Positions 27,137 through 38,367 of a DNA stretch of 64,000 nucleotides are shown here, piece by piece. The position numbers and the translations under genes are program-made. The number at the start of each line of letters is the position of its first letter. Positions within the stretch are counted from its first letter, which is position 1. Under the pieces are notes generated by a model. That model searched no databases. It was not told where the DNA came from and worked only from the letters and a program-made list of their open reading frames with translations. Origin of the DNA: Paenibacillus ottowii (GTDB taxonomy: Bacteria > Bacillota > Bacilli > Paenibacillales > Paenibacillaceae); assembly GCF_006874425.1 (NCBI RefSeq), contig NZ_VIJZ01000002.1, positions 434,001 to 498,000 of the forward strand. The letters are read 5' to 3'.

Positions 27137-28885
27137 TCATAATTGATAATAATTTTGAAGAAGTTGAATGAGTCCGTATGGATTTTTGCGCAAATGCTGT
27201 GCACTAAAATAAATATCCCCTTTAACCTGCTTATAATTCTCGTTTAGTTCAAGCTGCTTAATTAGCTCTTGCGCTGATTGCCATCCTTTTTCAGGAGTAC
27301 CGATTTTATAAGGTGAATGACCGATATATAGCTTAACATCTGAATTTTTGACCTCATTAGACCACCATGCGACGAGCTTGTCATATCCAGCTGCCGGGAA
27401 ACCGATACTCCAGTAAATTTGTGGAGCTACATAATCAATCCATCCTTTGTTAATCCAGGTTCTTACATCCGCAAATGTCGTATCATAAGCTGTAACGCCT
27501 GCCTTGGTGTCTGAACCCGTCAAGTCCTGAGACTTGTTGCGCCATACCCCAAAAGGACTGATCCCGAATTGAACTTTTGACTTGCTGGCATGAATACTTT
27601 TGCCCAAATCGCGAACAAAACTATTCACATTATCTCTCCGCCAGTCACCCTTGTTAGAGATTTTGTTGGCGTTATATGTTTTAAAAGTCGCATCATCATC
27701 AAAAGTCCCGCTGTAAGGATAAAAATAATCGTCCAAATGGACACCGTCAATATCATATCCGTTTACGACTTCCATAATCGCATCAATGACATGCTGACGT
27801 GCAGCCGGGATTCCTGGGTTAATGTACAACTGGCTACCATTCTTAACAATCCAATCCGGGTGTTGATTAGCCACATGGTTAGCTGCTAAACCGCTAGTTG
27901 TTCCTGTAGAATTAGCACGGAAAGGATTAAACCAGGCATGGAATTCCATCCCCCGCTTATGTGATTCACTAATCATAAATTTCAAGGGATCATAACCTGG
28001 ATTCTTGCCTTGGGTATTGGTCAAATATTTGCTCCATGGCACAAGGTCAGACGGATAGAGCGCATCACCACTGGCACGAACCTGAACGAATACTGCATTA
28101 ATTCCCATGCCTTGCAAATCATCAAGCATTTTTGTAAATTCCTGCTTTTGCTTCTCCGAGCTGCTTCGAGCAGCAGAAGAAGGCCAATCTCCATTTATAG
28201 TGGAAATCCATGCTCCGCGCATAGAGGTTGTAGCCTTTACCTGAGCCATATTCCCCTGGGAGGAACTTGAACTGTCCTCCTTAGTAGAGGTGGACGGTGT
28301 GTTGACAACGTCCTGTTCATCATTGGCTGTGGTTCCCTGATCTGTACTTACAGTCTCCTGGTTGCCAGATGCTGACGAATTAGATGTTGAGCTACTGCTT
28401 CCCACAGAAGAAGTGTTCCCACTAGTAGAGGTACCTTCTTTACCACTGCTTAGCGTAATGACCCGTTCCGAGGCTTGCCAGTCTACTTTTAAGCCCAACT
28501 CTTCGCCAACAAAACGCAGTGGTACCATGACTCTGCCACTTGACATGCGTGCAGATGCATCTAATCGAACCGACTTCCCATTCACTGTAGCGCTTTGTGC
28601 ACCATTTTCCATAGATATATTTTTGTTCTGTGCTGTAATCGTTACCGTACCGGATGACGCCGACCAGTTGACCTGAGCGCCTAAGCCCTCACTAATTACT
28701 CGCAAAGGGACCATTGTGACATTCGCTCCCTGCACAATATATGGTGACGCATCACTTTGCAGGGTTTGTCCGTCCAATATAATCTCAATTTCGCCAGTTG
28801 GTGCTGCTTGAACTCCAGGCACAATGGCAGTCTGTACTGCTAAAAGCAGACCTGCAGCCATGAGCCCTATTTTCTTCCGATTCAT
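27137..28885 (-). CDS. Secreted family 10-like glycosyl hydrolase with stalk domain
   Basis: A 582 aa exported protein. A signal peptide (about residues 1-28, ending VQAAP) is followed by a copper-amine-oxidase-like N-terminal domain in two copies (VTMVPLRVISEGLGAQVNW; RVMVPLRFVGEELGLKVDW, about 35-145). A Ser/Thr-rich linker (about 148-215) leads into a GHL10/DUF187 TIM-barrel (RGAWISTINGDWPSS to the end), with YDIDGVHLDDYFYPY carrying likely catalytic acids. The family (B. subtilis YngK) is thought to act on cell-wall or exopolysaccharide glycans. The ATG at 28885 is preferred over an upstream GTG that overlaps its own binding site. The substrate is unproven. Confidence 0.87.
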   Translation of the reverse strand: MNRKKIGLMAAGLLLAVQTAIVPGVQAAPTGEIEIILDGQTLQSDASPYIVQGANVTMVPLRVISEGLGAQVNWSASSGTVTITAQNKNISMENGAQSATVNGKSVRLDASARMSSGRVMVPLRFVGEELGLKVDWQASERVITLSSGKEGTSTSGNTSSVGSSSSTSNSSASGNQETVSTDQGTTANDEQDVVNTPSTSTKEDSSSSSQGNMAQVKATTSMRGAWISTINGDWPSSAARSSSEKQKQEFTKMLDDLQGMGINAVFVQVRASGDALYPSDLVPWSKYLTNTQGKNPGYDPLKFMISESHKRGMEFHAWFNPFRANSTGTTSGLAANHVANQHPDWIVKNGSQLYINPGIPAARQHVIDAIMEVVNGYDIDGVHLDDYFYPYSGTFDDDATFKTYNANKISNKGDWRRDNVNSFVRDLGKSIHASKSKVQFGISPFGVWRNKSQDLTGSDTKAGVTAYDTTFADVRTWINKGWIDYVAPQIYWSIGFPAAGYDKLVAWWSNEVKNSDVKLYIGHSPYKIGTPEKGWQSAQELIKQLELNENYKQVKGDIYFSAQHLRKNPYGLIQLLQNYYQL

Positions 28886-28987
28886 ATCTTTATTATCCTC
28901 CACTAACCCTGTTAATTTTAACCCCTATCTTGTCCTGCTATATAATGGATAGACGCTAATAACCGGGTTTTGTTGCGGTAAGGACAA

Positions 28988-29022
28988 ATAAAAAAAGCAT
29001 CGTCCATAAGGACTGATGCTTT
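28988..29022 (-). terminator. Terminator of mntR
   Basis: AAGCATCAGTCC TTAT GGACGATGCTTT hairpin on the minus strand followed by TTTTATTT, right at the mntR stop. Confidence 0.88.
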
Positions 29023-29447
29023 TAGGAATCCCCACTCAATTCCTTGTGTATGTCATGAAGCTGGCGCAAGCGATCTTCATCTCGGCGGAAATATTCCACC
29101 AATGTCTCGATACGGGTAATGGAATCCCAGCTCAAATGGTGTTCAATACCCTCCACATCTTTATATATCAGGTCCTTGTCAACCCCAATCATATCCAGAA
29201 ATTGCTCTAGTAACTGGTGGCGGTCAACCAACCGTTTTCCGACCTTTTTCCCTTTCGGTGTCAAAATCAGTCCCCGATATTTCTCATATACAAGATAATC
29301 GTCCTTATCCAACTTCTGAATCATCTTGGTGACGGACGAAGGGTGCACCTCCAAACCCTCTGCGATATCCGAGACACGAGCATATCCCTTCTCATCGATC
29401 AGTTGGTAAATGCGCTCCAAATAATCTTCCATGCTTGGCGTTGGCAC
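29022..29447 (-). CDS. mntR: Manganese transport regulator MntR
   Basis: A 141 aa DtxR-family manganese-sensing repressor of Mn uptake. All six metal ligands of B. subtilis MntR are conserved at the same numbers: Asp8, Glu11, His77, Glu99, Glu102, His103. The N-terminal winged helix ([22 protein letters not shown]) binds DNA. It corresponds to yqhN in B. subtilis synteny. A manganese-riboswitch-controlled terC lies in the same window. Confidence 0.97.
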   Translation of the reverse strand: MPTPSMEDYLERIYQLIDEKGYARVSDIAEGLEVHPSSVTKMIQKLDKDDYLVYEKYRGLILTPKGKKVGKRLVDRHQLLEQFLDMIGVDKDLIYKDVEGIEHHLSWDSITRIETLVEYFRRDEDRLRQLHDIHKELSGDS

Positions 29448-29699
29448 TTGTTTCCCTCTTTTCTGTTATTGAACGGGCGCTTACCGCCTTCATTTCCTGC
29501 ACTAAACCTACTATGTAATGATACATGTTATCATCGCCCATTGGCAAGTCTCGTCCCTCCACTCACATCTATTGCCACGATTTGTTCAATTTAAGCCGGA
29601 CACACTAATGTTGTCGCCCCTGTATCGTTAATTTCTACGAAGATGCGTTAGCGTTGGATACCAGAGCACAGACGATTTATTTCGAAAGGAGCGTTGGCC

Positions 29700-30764
29700 A
29701 TGTCTACGCTTGAGCATACTCCTGTCCAAACCAGAGGAACCAAGCCATTTATGCCTGATCTGGTGTTTTTTGAGCCAGACGCACTGAATTATCCCAAAGG
29801 CCAGCGTATTATGGATTGGGTCAAAGCCAAGGATATTCCGTATCGGATGACTACCTCTCACAACCGAATTACCAATTTACCAGGTGAAACTGAGGTTGAA
29901 AAGTACAGAATGGCAAAAAAGACACTGGTTGTCGGTATCCGTAAAACACTAACTTTTGACCAATCCAAGCCCTCCGCCGAATATGCCATTCCTATTTCGA
30001 CCGGTTGCATGGGGCACTGTCACTATTGCTATTTACAGACAACCTTGGGGGCAAAGCCGTATATTCGCATATATGTCAACACTGACGATATTATATCAGC
30101 AGCTAAAACCTATATTGAGGAGCGTAAGCCTGAAATTACTCGGTTTGAAGCAGCTTGTACCTCCGATCCAGTTGGTTTGGAGCATATCACCGGATCGCTT
30201 GGAGACTTGATTCGTTTCATGGCAGATGAGGAATTTGGCCGACTTCGTTTTGTGACTAAATATCATCATGTCGATCCATTGCTGGATATTAAGCATAACG
30301 GTCATACCCGCATCCGCTTTAGCATTAATTCCGATTATGTTATCAAACAGTTTGAACCTGCAACTTCACGCTTCGAGGAACGTATCGAAGCAGCAGGCAA
30401 AATTGCACGGGCTGGTTATCCGCTGGGATTCATCATTGCTCCTATCATTTGGTATGACGGCTGGGAAAAAGGTTACGGGGAGTTACTGCGTAGATTGGGA
30501 GAAACCTTGCCCCAGCATGCTACGAAGGATCTGACATTCGAACTAATTCAGCATCGCTTCACCAAAACATCCAAAGCTGTTATCGAGAAACGTTACCCAA
30601 AAACCAAACTAGAGATGGACATAGAGAAACGCAAGAAAAAATGGGGCCGCTGGGGCCAAAATAAATATGTTTATCCTGATGAACAACAAAATGCATTGCG
30701 GGAGTTTATTACAGAACGCATTTTTGAACATTTCCCTTTAAGTCGTATTGAATATTTCACATAA
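29700..30764 (+). CDS. splB: Spore photoproduct lyase
   Basis: Radical SAM enzyme that reverses the UV-induced spore photoproduct (thymine dimer) during germination. The 354 aa contain the cluster motif CMGHCHYC (C-x3-C-x2-C, about residues 103-110) and the conserved H-donor cysteine in EAACTSDP. The ATG at 29700 has AAAGGAG eight bases upstream. No splA is visible upstream. The 3' end overlaps convergent ccdA by eight bases. Confidence 0.96.
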   Translation: MSTLEHTPVQTRGTKPFMPDLVFFEPDALNYPKGQRIMDWVKAKDIPYRMTTSHNRITNLPGETEVEKYRMAKKTLVVGIRKTLTFDQSKPSAEYAIPISTGCMGHCHYCYLQTTLGAKPYIRIYVNTDDIISAAKTYIEERKPEITRFEAACTSDPVGLEHITGSLGDLIRFMADEEFGRLRFVTKYHHVDPLLDIKHNGHTRIRFSINSDYVIKQFEPATSRFEERIEAAGKIARAGYPLGFIIAPIIWYDGWEKGYGELLRRLGETLPQHATKDLTFELIQHRFTKTSKAVIEKRYPKTKLEMDIEKRKKKWGRWGQNKYVYPDEQQNALREFITERIFEHFPLSRIEYFT

Positions 30765-31476
30765 CCAGCATCCAATCGGGGGTAATCCGTTGTAAATAAA
30801 GCGTTACATCTGTCATATGATCTGTTACCAGCAAAACGCCAGTGGTTACAAGCAGCAGACCACCTATTTGGATAAGGATGGAAGTATAACGGGATGATAA
30901 CCTAACACTGCCTGCCAGCAAAGCTAAGACAAAAAACGGAATCGCAAAACCAAGCGCGTAGCCAGTAATCAACTTGAACCAAATGTGATGCTCTACTGCC
31001 GCCAAAGCGATAATAGCTGTTAGCATAGGACCGATACAGGGCGACCAGCCTGCCGCGAACCCAATTCCGATTACAAAGGAACCGGCGTATCCGGCAGGTT
31101 TCCATGTCCACCGTAGTTTATGCTCTCTCATTAGAAACAAAGGACGCACGAAACCAAGAGATATCAGACCCATGAGTATAATGAGCAGCCCCGCTACGAC
31201 TCTTAGCGTATCCCCATAATTGGAAAACCATTCTCCAAGCAGCCCGACACTTGCCCCTAGTGAGTAGAAAACAACCGAAAAGCCTAATACAAAAGCAAGT
31301 GTATGTCCCATCGTCCGATAGCGGACCTCCGCCTTGTGGCGCCCTTCAGCCAGTTCACGCGCTGACATCCCTGTAATATACGATAAATATGATGGATATA
31401 GTGGTAAGCAGCACGGTGAAAAAAAAGAAACTAGCCCAGCAACGATGGCCAACCCTGCGTTGACATCTGACATCAT
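30757..31476 (-). CDS. ccdA: Cytochrome c biogenesis thiol-disulfide protein CcdA
   Basis: A 239 aa six-helix membrane protein that carries reducing equivalents across the membrane for cytochrome c maturation and, in Bacillus, for spore cortex maturation with StoA. The two functional Cys-Pro motifs are SPCCLPLYPSYLSY near the N-terminus and GWSPCIGPM in the fourth helix. The doubled Cys in the first motif is slightly unusual. It converges with splB. Confidence 0.9.
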   Translation of the reverse strand: MMSDVNAGLAIVAGLVSFFSPCCLPLYPSYLSYITGMSARELAEGRHKAEVRYRTMGHTLAFVLGFSVVFYSLGASVGLLGEWFSNYGDTLRVVAGLLIILMGLISLGFVRPLFLMREHKLRWTWKPAGYAGSFVIGIGFAAGWSPCIGPMLTAIIALAAVEHHIWFKLITGYALGFAIPFFVLALLAGSVRLSSRYTSILIQIGGLLLVTTGVLLVTDHMTDVTLYLQRITPDWMLVM

Positions 31477-31566
31477 TATTTCCTCCCACCTGTCTTAGTG
31501 AACACGCAGATACAAGCCCTACCTACTAAAACATACGTATAGGCAGAGAAAAATATGATGCAAGCC

Positions 31567-31605
31567 AAAAAGCGTATGCCTGGGGATGATACCCAAACAT
31601 ACGCT
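31567..31605 (-). terminator. Terminator of metG
   Basis: AGCGTATGTTTGGGTAT / CCCCAGGCATACGCT on the minus strand followed by TTTTTGG, about 27 bases after the metG stop. Confidence 0.85.
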
Positions 31606-31631
31606 CATTACATTTTTTATTGCATACTCTC

Positions 31632-34022
<2,391 letters not shown>

Positions 34023-34061
34023 CAATATTAACCAAAATATAACCAAATCGGCATGGTGCTG

Positions 34062-34352
34062 TCAAGTCAGACCCTTCTCGGTATGGATAGGCACACGATC
34101 TTTGTCAGACTGATCAATCCCTTTTTGGGCAGGAGGGACCAGATCTACGCCACCTGGATGAAATGGATGACATTTAGCTATCCGCTTTGCAGCCAGCCAT
34201 GAGCCTCTGAGCGCACCATGTACTTCTACCGCCTCCAGCGCGTACGCCGAACACGTTGGATAAAACCTGCAGGTAGCCGGCTTTAATGGTGAAATGTAAG
34301 CACGATAAAACTGAATCGGGGCCTGTACCACTCTGCGTGTGGTGATTTTCAT
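34062..34352 (-). CDS. yidD: Membrane protein insertion efficiency factor YidD
   Basis: A 96 aa YidD with the family signature [32 protein letters not shown] and [18 protein letters not shown], including three conserved Cys. It promotes membrane insertion of proteins at YidC. It starts two bases after the zur stop; its GGAGG binding site lies inside the end of zur, so translation is coupled. Confidence 0.95.
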   Translation of the reverse strand: MKITTRRVVQAPIQFYRAYISPLKPATCRFYPTCSAYALEAVEVHGALRGSWLAAKRIAKCHPFHPGGVDLVPPAQKGIDQSDKDRVPIHTEKGLT

Positions 34353-34354
34353 TT

Positions 34355-34846
34355 TTAGTAGCCTCCGTGGCTGTGAGTGTGACTGCTCGTCTGTCTGAAT
34401 CCCCCATCCGACTTGCTCTCAGTATGCCCATTCTTCTGTTGGCAATCTTTACAATAACCAAAAATTTCAAATTTATGCTCGACGATTTGGAATTGATCTG
34501 TCGGATCTGTCATTTGCATTGGACAAAAAGAAATCGGTAATGTTTTCTGACAGCTCAAGCAAATCATATGATGATGATGATGATGTTCATTACAGCTCAC
34601 CTTGAACTTCATTCCATCCTCAAAAGATACCTGCTCCAGCACACCCAAATCCTGCATTACACGCAGATTGCGATAAACTGTGTCAAAGCTAAGTCCGCTG
34701 TATTTCTTACCCATATATTCATAAACGTCTTTGGGGGACAGATACCCTTCATTCTCGGAAAATAACGTGGCCAACGTCTTGCGCTGATCTGTAATACGCA
34801 ACCCTTGGGCGGACATCGTTGCGATAATCTCATCCTTTGTCAGCAT
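34355..34846 (-). CDS. zur: Zinc uptake regulator Zur (Fur family)
   Basis: A 163 aa Fur-family repressor. The winged helix includes [14 protein letters not shown]. The metal domain has the characteristic histidine run before MICLSCQK, then two CxxC pairs (CLSCQK, CKDCQQ) for structural zinc. The [10 protein letters not shown] and HKFEIFGYC signatures match B. subtilis Zur better than Fur or PerR. The ATG at 34846 with GGAGG nine bases upstream is preferred over a GTG three codons before it. The C-terminal His-rich tail ([11 protein letters not shown]) may also bind metal. Confidence 0.85.
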   Translation of the reverse strand: MLTKDEIIATMSAQGLRITDQRKTLATLFSENEGYLSPKDVYEYMGKKYSGLSFDTVYRNLRVMQDLGVLEQVSFEDGMKFKVSCNEHHHHHHMICLSCQKTLPISFCPMQMTDPTDQFQIVEHKFEIFGYCKDCQQKNGHTESKSDGGFRQTSSHTHSHGGY

Positions 34847-34963
34847 GCGTTTCACCCTCCCCTGTCTATAGTTTCAGGTTTTCTGATGCAGGCTTAGGCT
34901 TGCATCTATTCATTATACCACGATTAAAGTCAATATTATAAGAGATATTCGCACTACTCATAA

Positions 34964-35014
34964 GAAAAAGACGTTCTCCAGTGCTGCAACTAAGTTCGCA
35001 ACAGGAGAACGTCT
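34964..35014 (-). terminator. Terminator of the PKD-domain protein gene
   Basis: AGACGTTCTCC / GGAGAACGTCT perfect stem; on the minus strand it is followed by TTTTTCTTATG. About 90 bases after the stop. Confidence 0.85.
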
Positions 35015-35101
35015 ATATTCTGTAATGACATCGACTTTTAAAACGGTGAATGATGAGACTCAAAATGGTCTAAGCCGGTAAAAAACACCGATTATTTCAA
35101 A

Positions 35102-37324
35102 TTAATTTTTAATAGCTGGCATAGGCATAACTACTACGGAAACCGGCAGATTACTACCAGCAGCTGCAGTGAAATACATTTCTACACTTTCTTCAATATG
35201 ACCTGTGCGATACAGTACACTCATTTCATTCGGAGCTTGCACAGAACCATTGGTTGGGATTCCCACAACTTGATTATTCACCATCGCATAGCCAGCATAT
35301 TCGCCTCCACGCGGGTTAAATGTAATTAGTGAATATGGTGCTACGTGGTCCAATTTAACTTTATACACGACACCAAAGTTACCGGCATTGGAAGCAGAAG
35401 AGCCGTCCAGACCGTCGGTACCAATCAGGTTCGGGTCTACCTTATTATCACCAAGAACGATACGTTGAGCTGTTTTCCCAACCTCTTCGGTATAATTAAG
35501 CGAGATATCTGAATTCGCGTATGTTCCACGGTTATGAATACCGTCCTTAGGCAGTTTTGCCAGAGTAGGCAACGCAGTCAACGGATCTACATTTGCATCC
35601 AGCACCACTACCGTATATTGAATAGGTTGATCCGTATACAAATCAGATAACAAAGAAATAACTTGTTTTTGCTTGATTTTTTGCGCGTTCAAATCCTCCA
35701 GAATAACACGACTTTCGCCTGGGTTCAGAACCGTGCTGGAACGTTTGCTTCCATCCAGCATAGATTGAAAATACCGTTGAATCGATACTTTACCCGCAGC
35801 CGTTGCAAATTCAGATGGACCAGCAAAACCAGAATTTTCGACATTTATGTTGGTTGGAGCAAGATTGTTGTTTGTCGCAATCACATACATCTTCACATCT
35901 CGACCTGTTTCATTGACATGATGGACAAGAATACGCGTACTACCTGAGCCTGTTTCCTGGTACACGATACCATCCTGGAACACACGCTCTGGGCTGTTAG
36001 CACGAATCAGAAGACGTGGTGAAGAAGTGCTTGTCACCGGAATAGTGGCCATAGTAGGCACCTGGCTGCCATCTACACTGTATTTATCGCCATATGGCGT
36101 GAAAATTTTGTTGAAATCATCTTCGTTGTATAGCAATTCGTTCGTAATTTTAATTGTTTGATTTATGCTATTTGTTGCGCCGTGCTTATCAGTCACAGTC
36201 AGTGTAATTGTTACATCTCCTGGTTGGAAGAAGGCAAGTTTTTTATTCACCCAATCACGCTTAGTGATAGCATTCTCATCATCAGTACTCAGGTCGGTAA
36301 TAGTGATTTTTTCACCCATCTTGTACTCTTTTTTATCCGTTGTAAACAGAGCCACTGGCGGCTGGTTTGGTGGTCTTACTGTAATTGTTACTGAGTAAGG
36401 ATCACTCCAGTTCCCAGCAGAGTCAAGAACGGAATAGGTAACTACATATGTACCCGGCTCCTGAAATACGTCCTGCTTCCCTTCCCAACGTTGATTCACA
36501 ATCGGAAGACCTGTAGGAGAAGATTCCTTAGTCAAATACGTAACTTGGGTTTCACCCGCATAGATATCCTTTTGTTGAACCGTAAAAGAAGCTTTTGGTT
36601 TCTGATTCAAATCCATGATAACTTGTTTAGTCGTATTATTCACAGTATAAGGAATATTTAAGGCCTGTGTAATCGAGGTCAACGGCACCATAAATACGTT
36701 CTTTTGCTGGAAAGCCGGTCCCTTCATTTGTCTAGCTTCACCATTAACCGTATAAACCTTGCTGTCTGTTTTGAAGCGCAGAACATTTGTACCTTGGGTG
36801 ATTACAGTTTCTTTGGTGGCTGTGTCATAACTAAACTGCAATCCGACACGGCTGACAAGAGAACGAATAGCTACATAGGAAACTCCGTCCTTGACGGTCA
36901 TCGGCTGAGTTGCCGTATATACCTGTCCGTTTTGTTCCATTTTAGCACTGTTCAAATACAAAATCAGTTGATTCGCATTCATGGAAGTAGGAGCTCCACC
37001 AGGATTGGTGATTGTTCCGTCCCCACTGTATACATCATTGGTTACGTTCGATCCGTTAGTGGTATCTGTAGGCAGACCAGTCATTGGATCATTGGATACA
37101 CCTGTGTTACCAGATGTTACAGTATTATTGGTTGTGCTTGTTCCACCTTGATCTCCAGTACTATTCTGACCGCCGGAATCAGCAACATTGGTCTGAGCCT
37201 GCTGTGCGTTAACCGAATCGGTGGATTGAACAGTTGTTGATGCTGCTTCTGCTCCTACAGGGGCTACTGCGGCCACCTGAGCTACCGCCAGGGCGGTGAG
37301 CATGGTCCATTTCTTGAAATTCAT
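35102..37324 (-). CDS. Secreted copper-amine-oxidase-like / PKD-domain protein
   Basis: A 740 aa exported protein. The signal peptide is about residues 1-28 (AVAPVGAEA). A Thr/Ser/Asn/Gly-rich linker (30-115) precedes a copper-amine-oxidase-like N-terminal domain (about 118-245, VSYVAIRSLVSRVGLQFSY; NVFMVPLTSITQAL). Two bacterial Ig/PKD-like segments follow (about 250-395, PPNQPPVALFTTDKKEYKMGEKITITD), then a C-terminal half of unknown fold (about 400-740) with no recognised catalytic motif. Such proteins are common on the Paenibacillus surface and probably bind the wall or polysaccharide. Despite the domain name, no oxidase function is implied. It is monocistronic, with a terminator downstream. 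Confidence 0.8.
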   Translation of the reverse strand: MNFKKWTMLTALAVAQVAAVAPVGAEAASTTVQSTDSVNAQQAQTNVADSGGQNSTGDQGGTSTTNNTVTSGNTGVSNDPMTGLPTDTTNGSNVTNDVYSGDGTITNPGGAPTSMNANQLILYLNSAKMEQNGQVYTATQPMTVKDGVSYVAIRSLVSRVGLQFSYDTATKETVITQGTNVLRFKTDSKVYTVNGEARQMKGPAFQQKNVFMVPLTSITQALNIPYTVNNTTKQVIMDLNQKPKASFTVQQKDIYAGETQVTYLTKESSPTGLPIVNQRWEGKQDVFQEPGTYVVTYSVLDSAGNWSDPYSVTITVRPPNQPPVALFTTDKKEYKMGEKITITDLSTDDENAITKRDWVNKKLAFFQPGDVTITLTVTDKHGATNSINQTIKITNELLYNEDDFNKIFTPYGDKYSVDGSQVPTMATIPVTSTSSPRLLIRANSPERVFQDGIVYQETGSGSTRILVHHVNETGRDVKMYVIATNNNLAPTNINVENSGFAGPSEFATAAGKVSIQRYFQSMLDGSKRSSTVLNPGESRVILEDLNAQKIKQKQVISLLSDLYTDQPIQYTVVVLDANVDPLTALPTLAKLPKDGIHNRGTYANSDISLNYTEEVGKTAQRIVLGDNKVDPNLIGTDGLDGSSASNAGNFGVVYKVKLDHVAPYSLITFNPRGGEYAGYAMVNNQVVGIPTNGSVQAPNEMSVLYRTGHIEESVEMYFTAAAGSNLPVSVVVMPMPAIKN

Positions 37325-37469
37325 TGTCTGTCTCCTTCTATCCCCAAATTATTATCATTCCCGTGAAAAGTCATACTATTAGACGCGACAGTTGCTAAAA
37401 AGTTTCAGGAAATTTTGACGATCATGAAAAAAAGGGAACTTTCTCCTGTGACTGCAAAAATTCAACAAC

Positions 37470-37510
37470 AAAAAAACCGCCGACCATCTGATCTGATGTG
37501 GCGGCGGCTT
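37470..37510 (-). terminator. Terminator of pflBA
   Basis: GCCGCCGCCACATCAG / CTGATGG...GGCGGT-type GC-rich hairpin on the minus strand followed by TTTTTTTG, about 45 bases after pflA. Confidence 0.85.
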
Positions 37511-37554
37511 CACAATCTGAAAGTAGTTCTGACCCATTTACATTTTGATGGACG

Positions 37555-38301
37555 CTAGGTAGCATTTGTTCCTGCAGTCTCTAGACGACCTTCCTCAATA
37601 AGTCGGTAAGCACGTTGAACTTCTTCATCTGTTGGAGACGGAACTCCCTCCAGCGGATATGCCTTACCGAGCATTTCCCATTTATAAACACCCATTTGAT
37701 GGTAAGGTAAAATTTCGAATTTCTCGACTCCGTTCAACGTTCCAATGAACCGTCCCAAATTGAGTAGATCTTGCTCGTCGTCATGAATACCTGGTACAAA
37801 TACGTGTCTAATCCACATTTTGCGCCCTTGCTCCGACAACCAGCGAGCCGTACTTAGCATACGGTCGTTGGATTTGCCTGTAAGCTTAATATGCTTATCG
37901 TTATCGATGTGCTTAATATCCAGTAACACCAAATCAGTTACATCCAGTAGATCATGGATACGGGCCGCATCATTAAAGCCGTTACTGTCCAATGTCGTGT
38001 GCAAATTCCAGCGACGCTTCACTTCCCTGAACAGCTCTGCTACAAAATGAGCTTGCAGTGTCGGTTCTCCACCGGATACGGTTAATCCGCCTCCCGAAGA
38101 GCGGTAATAGGCTAAATACGGCTCAATCTCAGCCAATACCTCTTCTAGCGTCATCGGATTACCTTCATTCAAGGCCCAAGTGTCTGGATTATGACAATAT
38201 TGACATTTCAACAAGCATCCTTGCATAAAGAGCACGAAGCGGATGCCGGGACCATCGACGGTCCCGAAGGTTTCCAATGAGTGTATGTGACCTTTCAACA
38301 T
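37555..38301 (-). CDS. pflA: Pyruvate formate-lyase activating enzyme
   Basis: Radical SAM enzyme that installs the glycyl radical on PflB. The 248 aa have the cluster motif CLLKCQYCHNP (C-x3-C-x2-C, residues about 29-36), the SAM-binding SGGEPTLQ and the DLVLLDIKHID segment. It follows pflB by 66 bases on the same strand, the standard order. Confidence 0.95.
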   Translation of the reverse strand: MLKGHIHSLETFGTVDGPGIRFVLFMQGCLLKCQYCHNPDTWALNEGNPMTLEEVLAEIEPYLAYYRSSGGGLTVSGGEPTLQAHFVAELFREVKRRWNLHTTLDSNGFNDAARIHDLLDVTDLVLLDIKHIDNDKHIKLTGKSNDRMLSTARWLSEQGRKMWIRHVFVPGIHDDEQDLLNLGRFIGTLNGVEKFEILPYHQMGVYKWEMLGKAYPLEGVPSPTDEEVQRAYRLIEEGRLETAGTNAT

Positions 38302-38367
38302 GTTGTATCATCCTTCCCGCATCCGCTATGCGTGCGTCATTGTAATATTGGGTATTGTAAAACTTGT

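Noticed and set aside
34568..34600. Run of repeated CAT/ATG triplets
   Set aside because: It encodes the natural histidine run of Zur; it is neither a tag nor an independent repeat.
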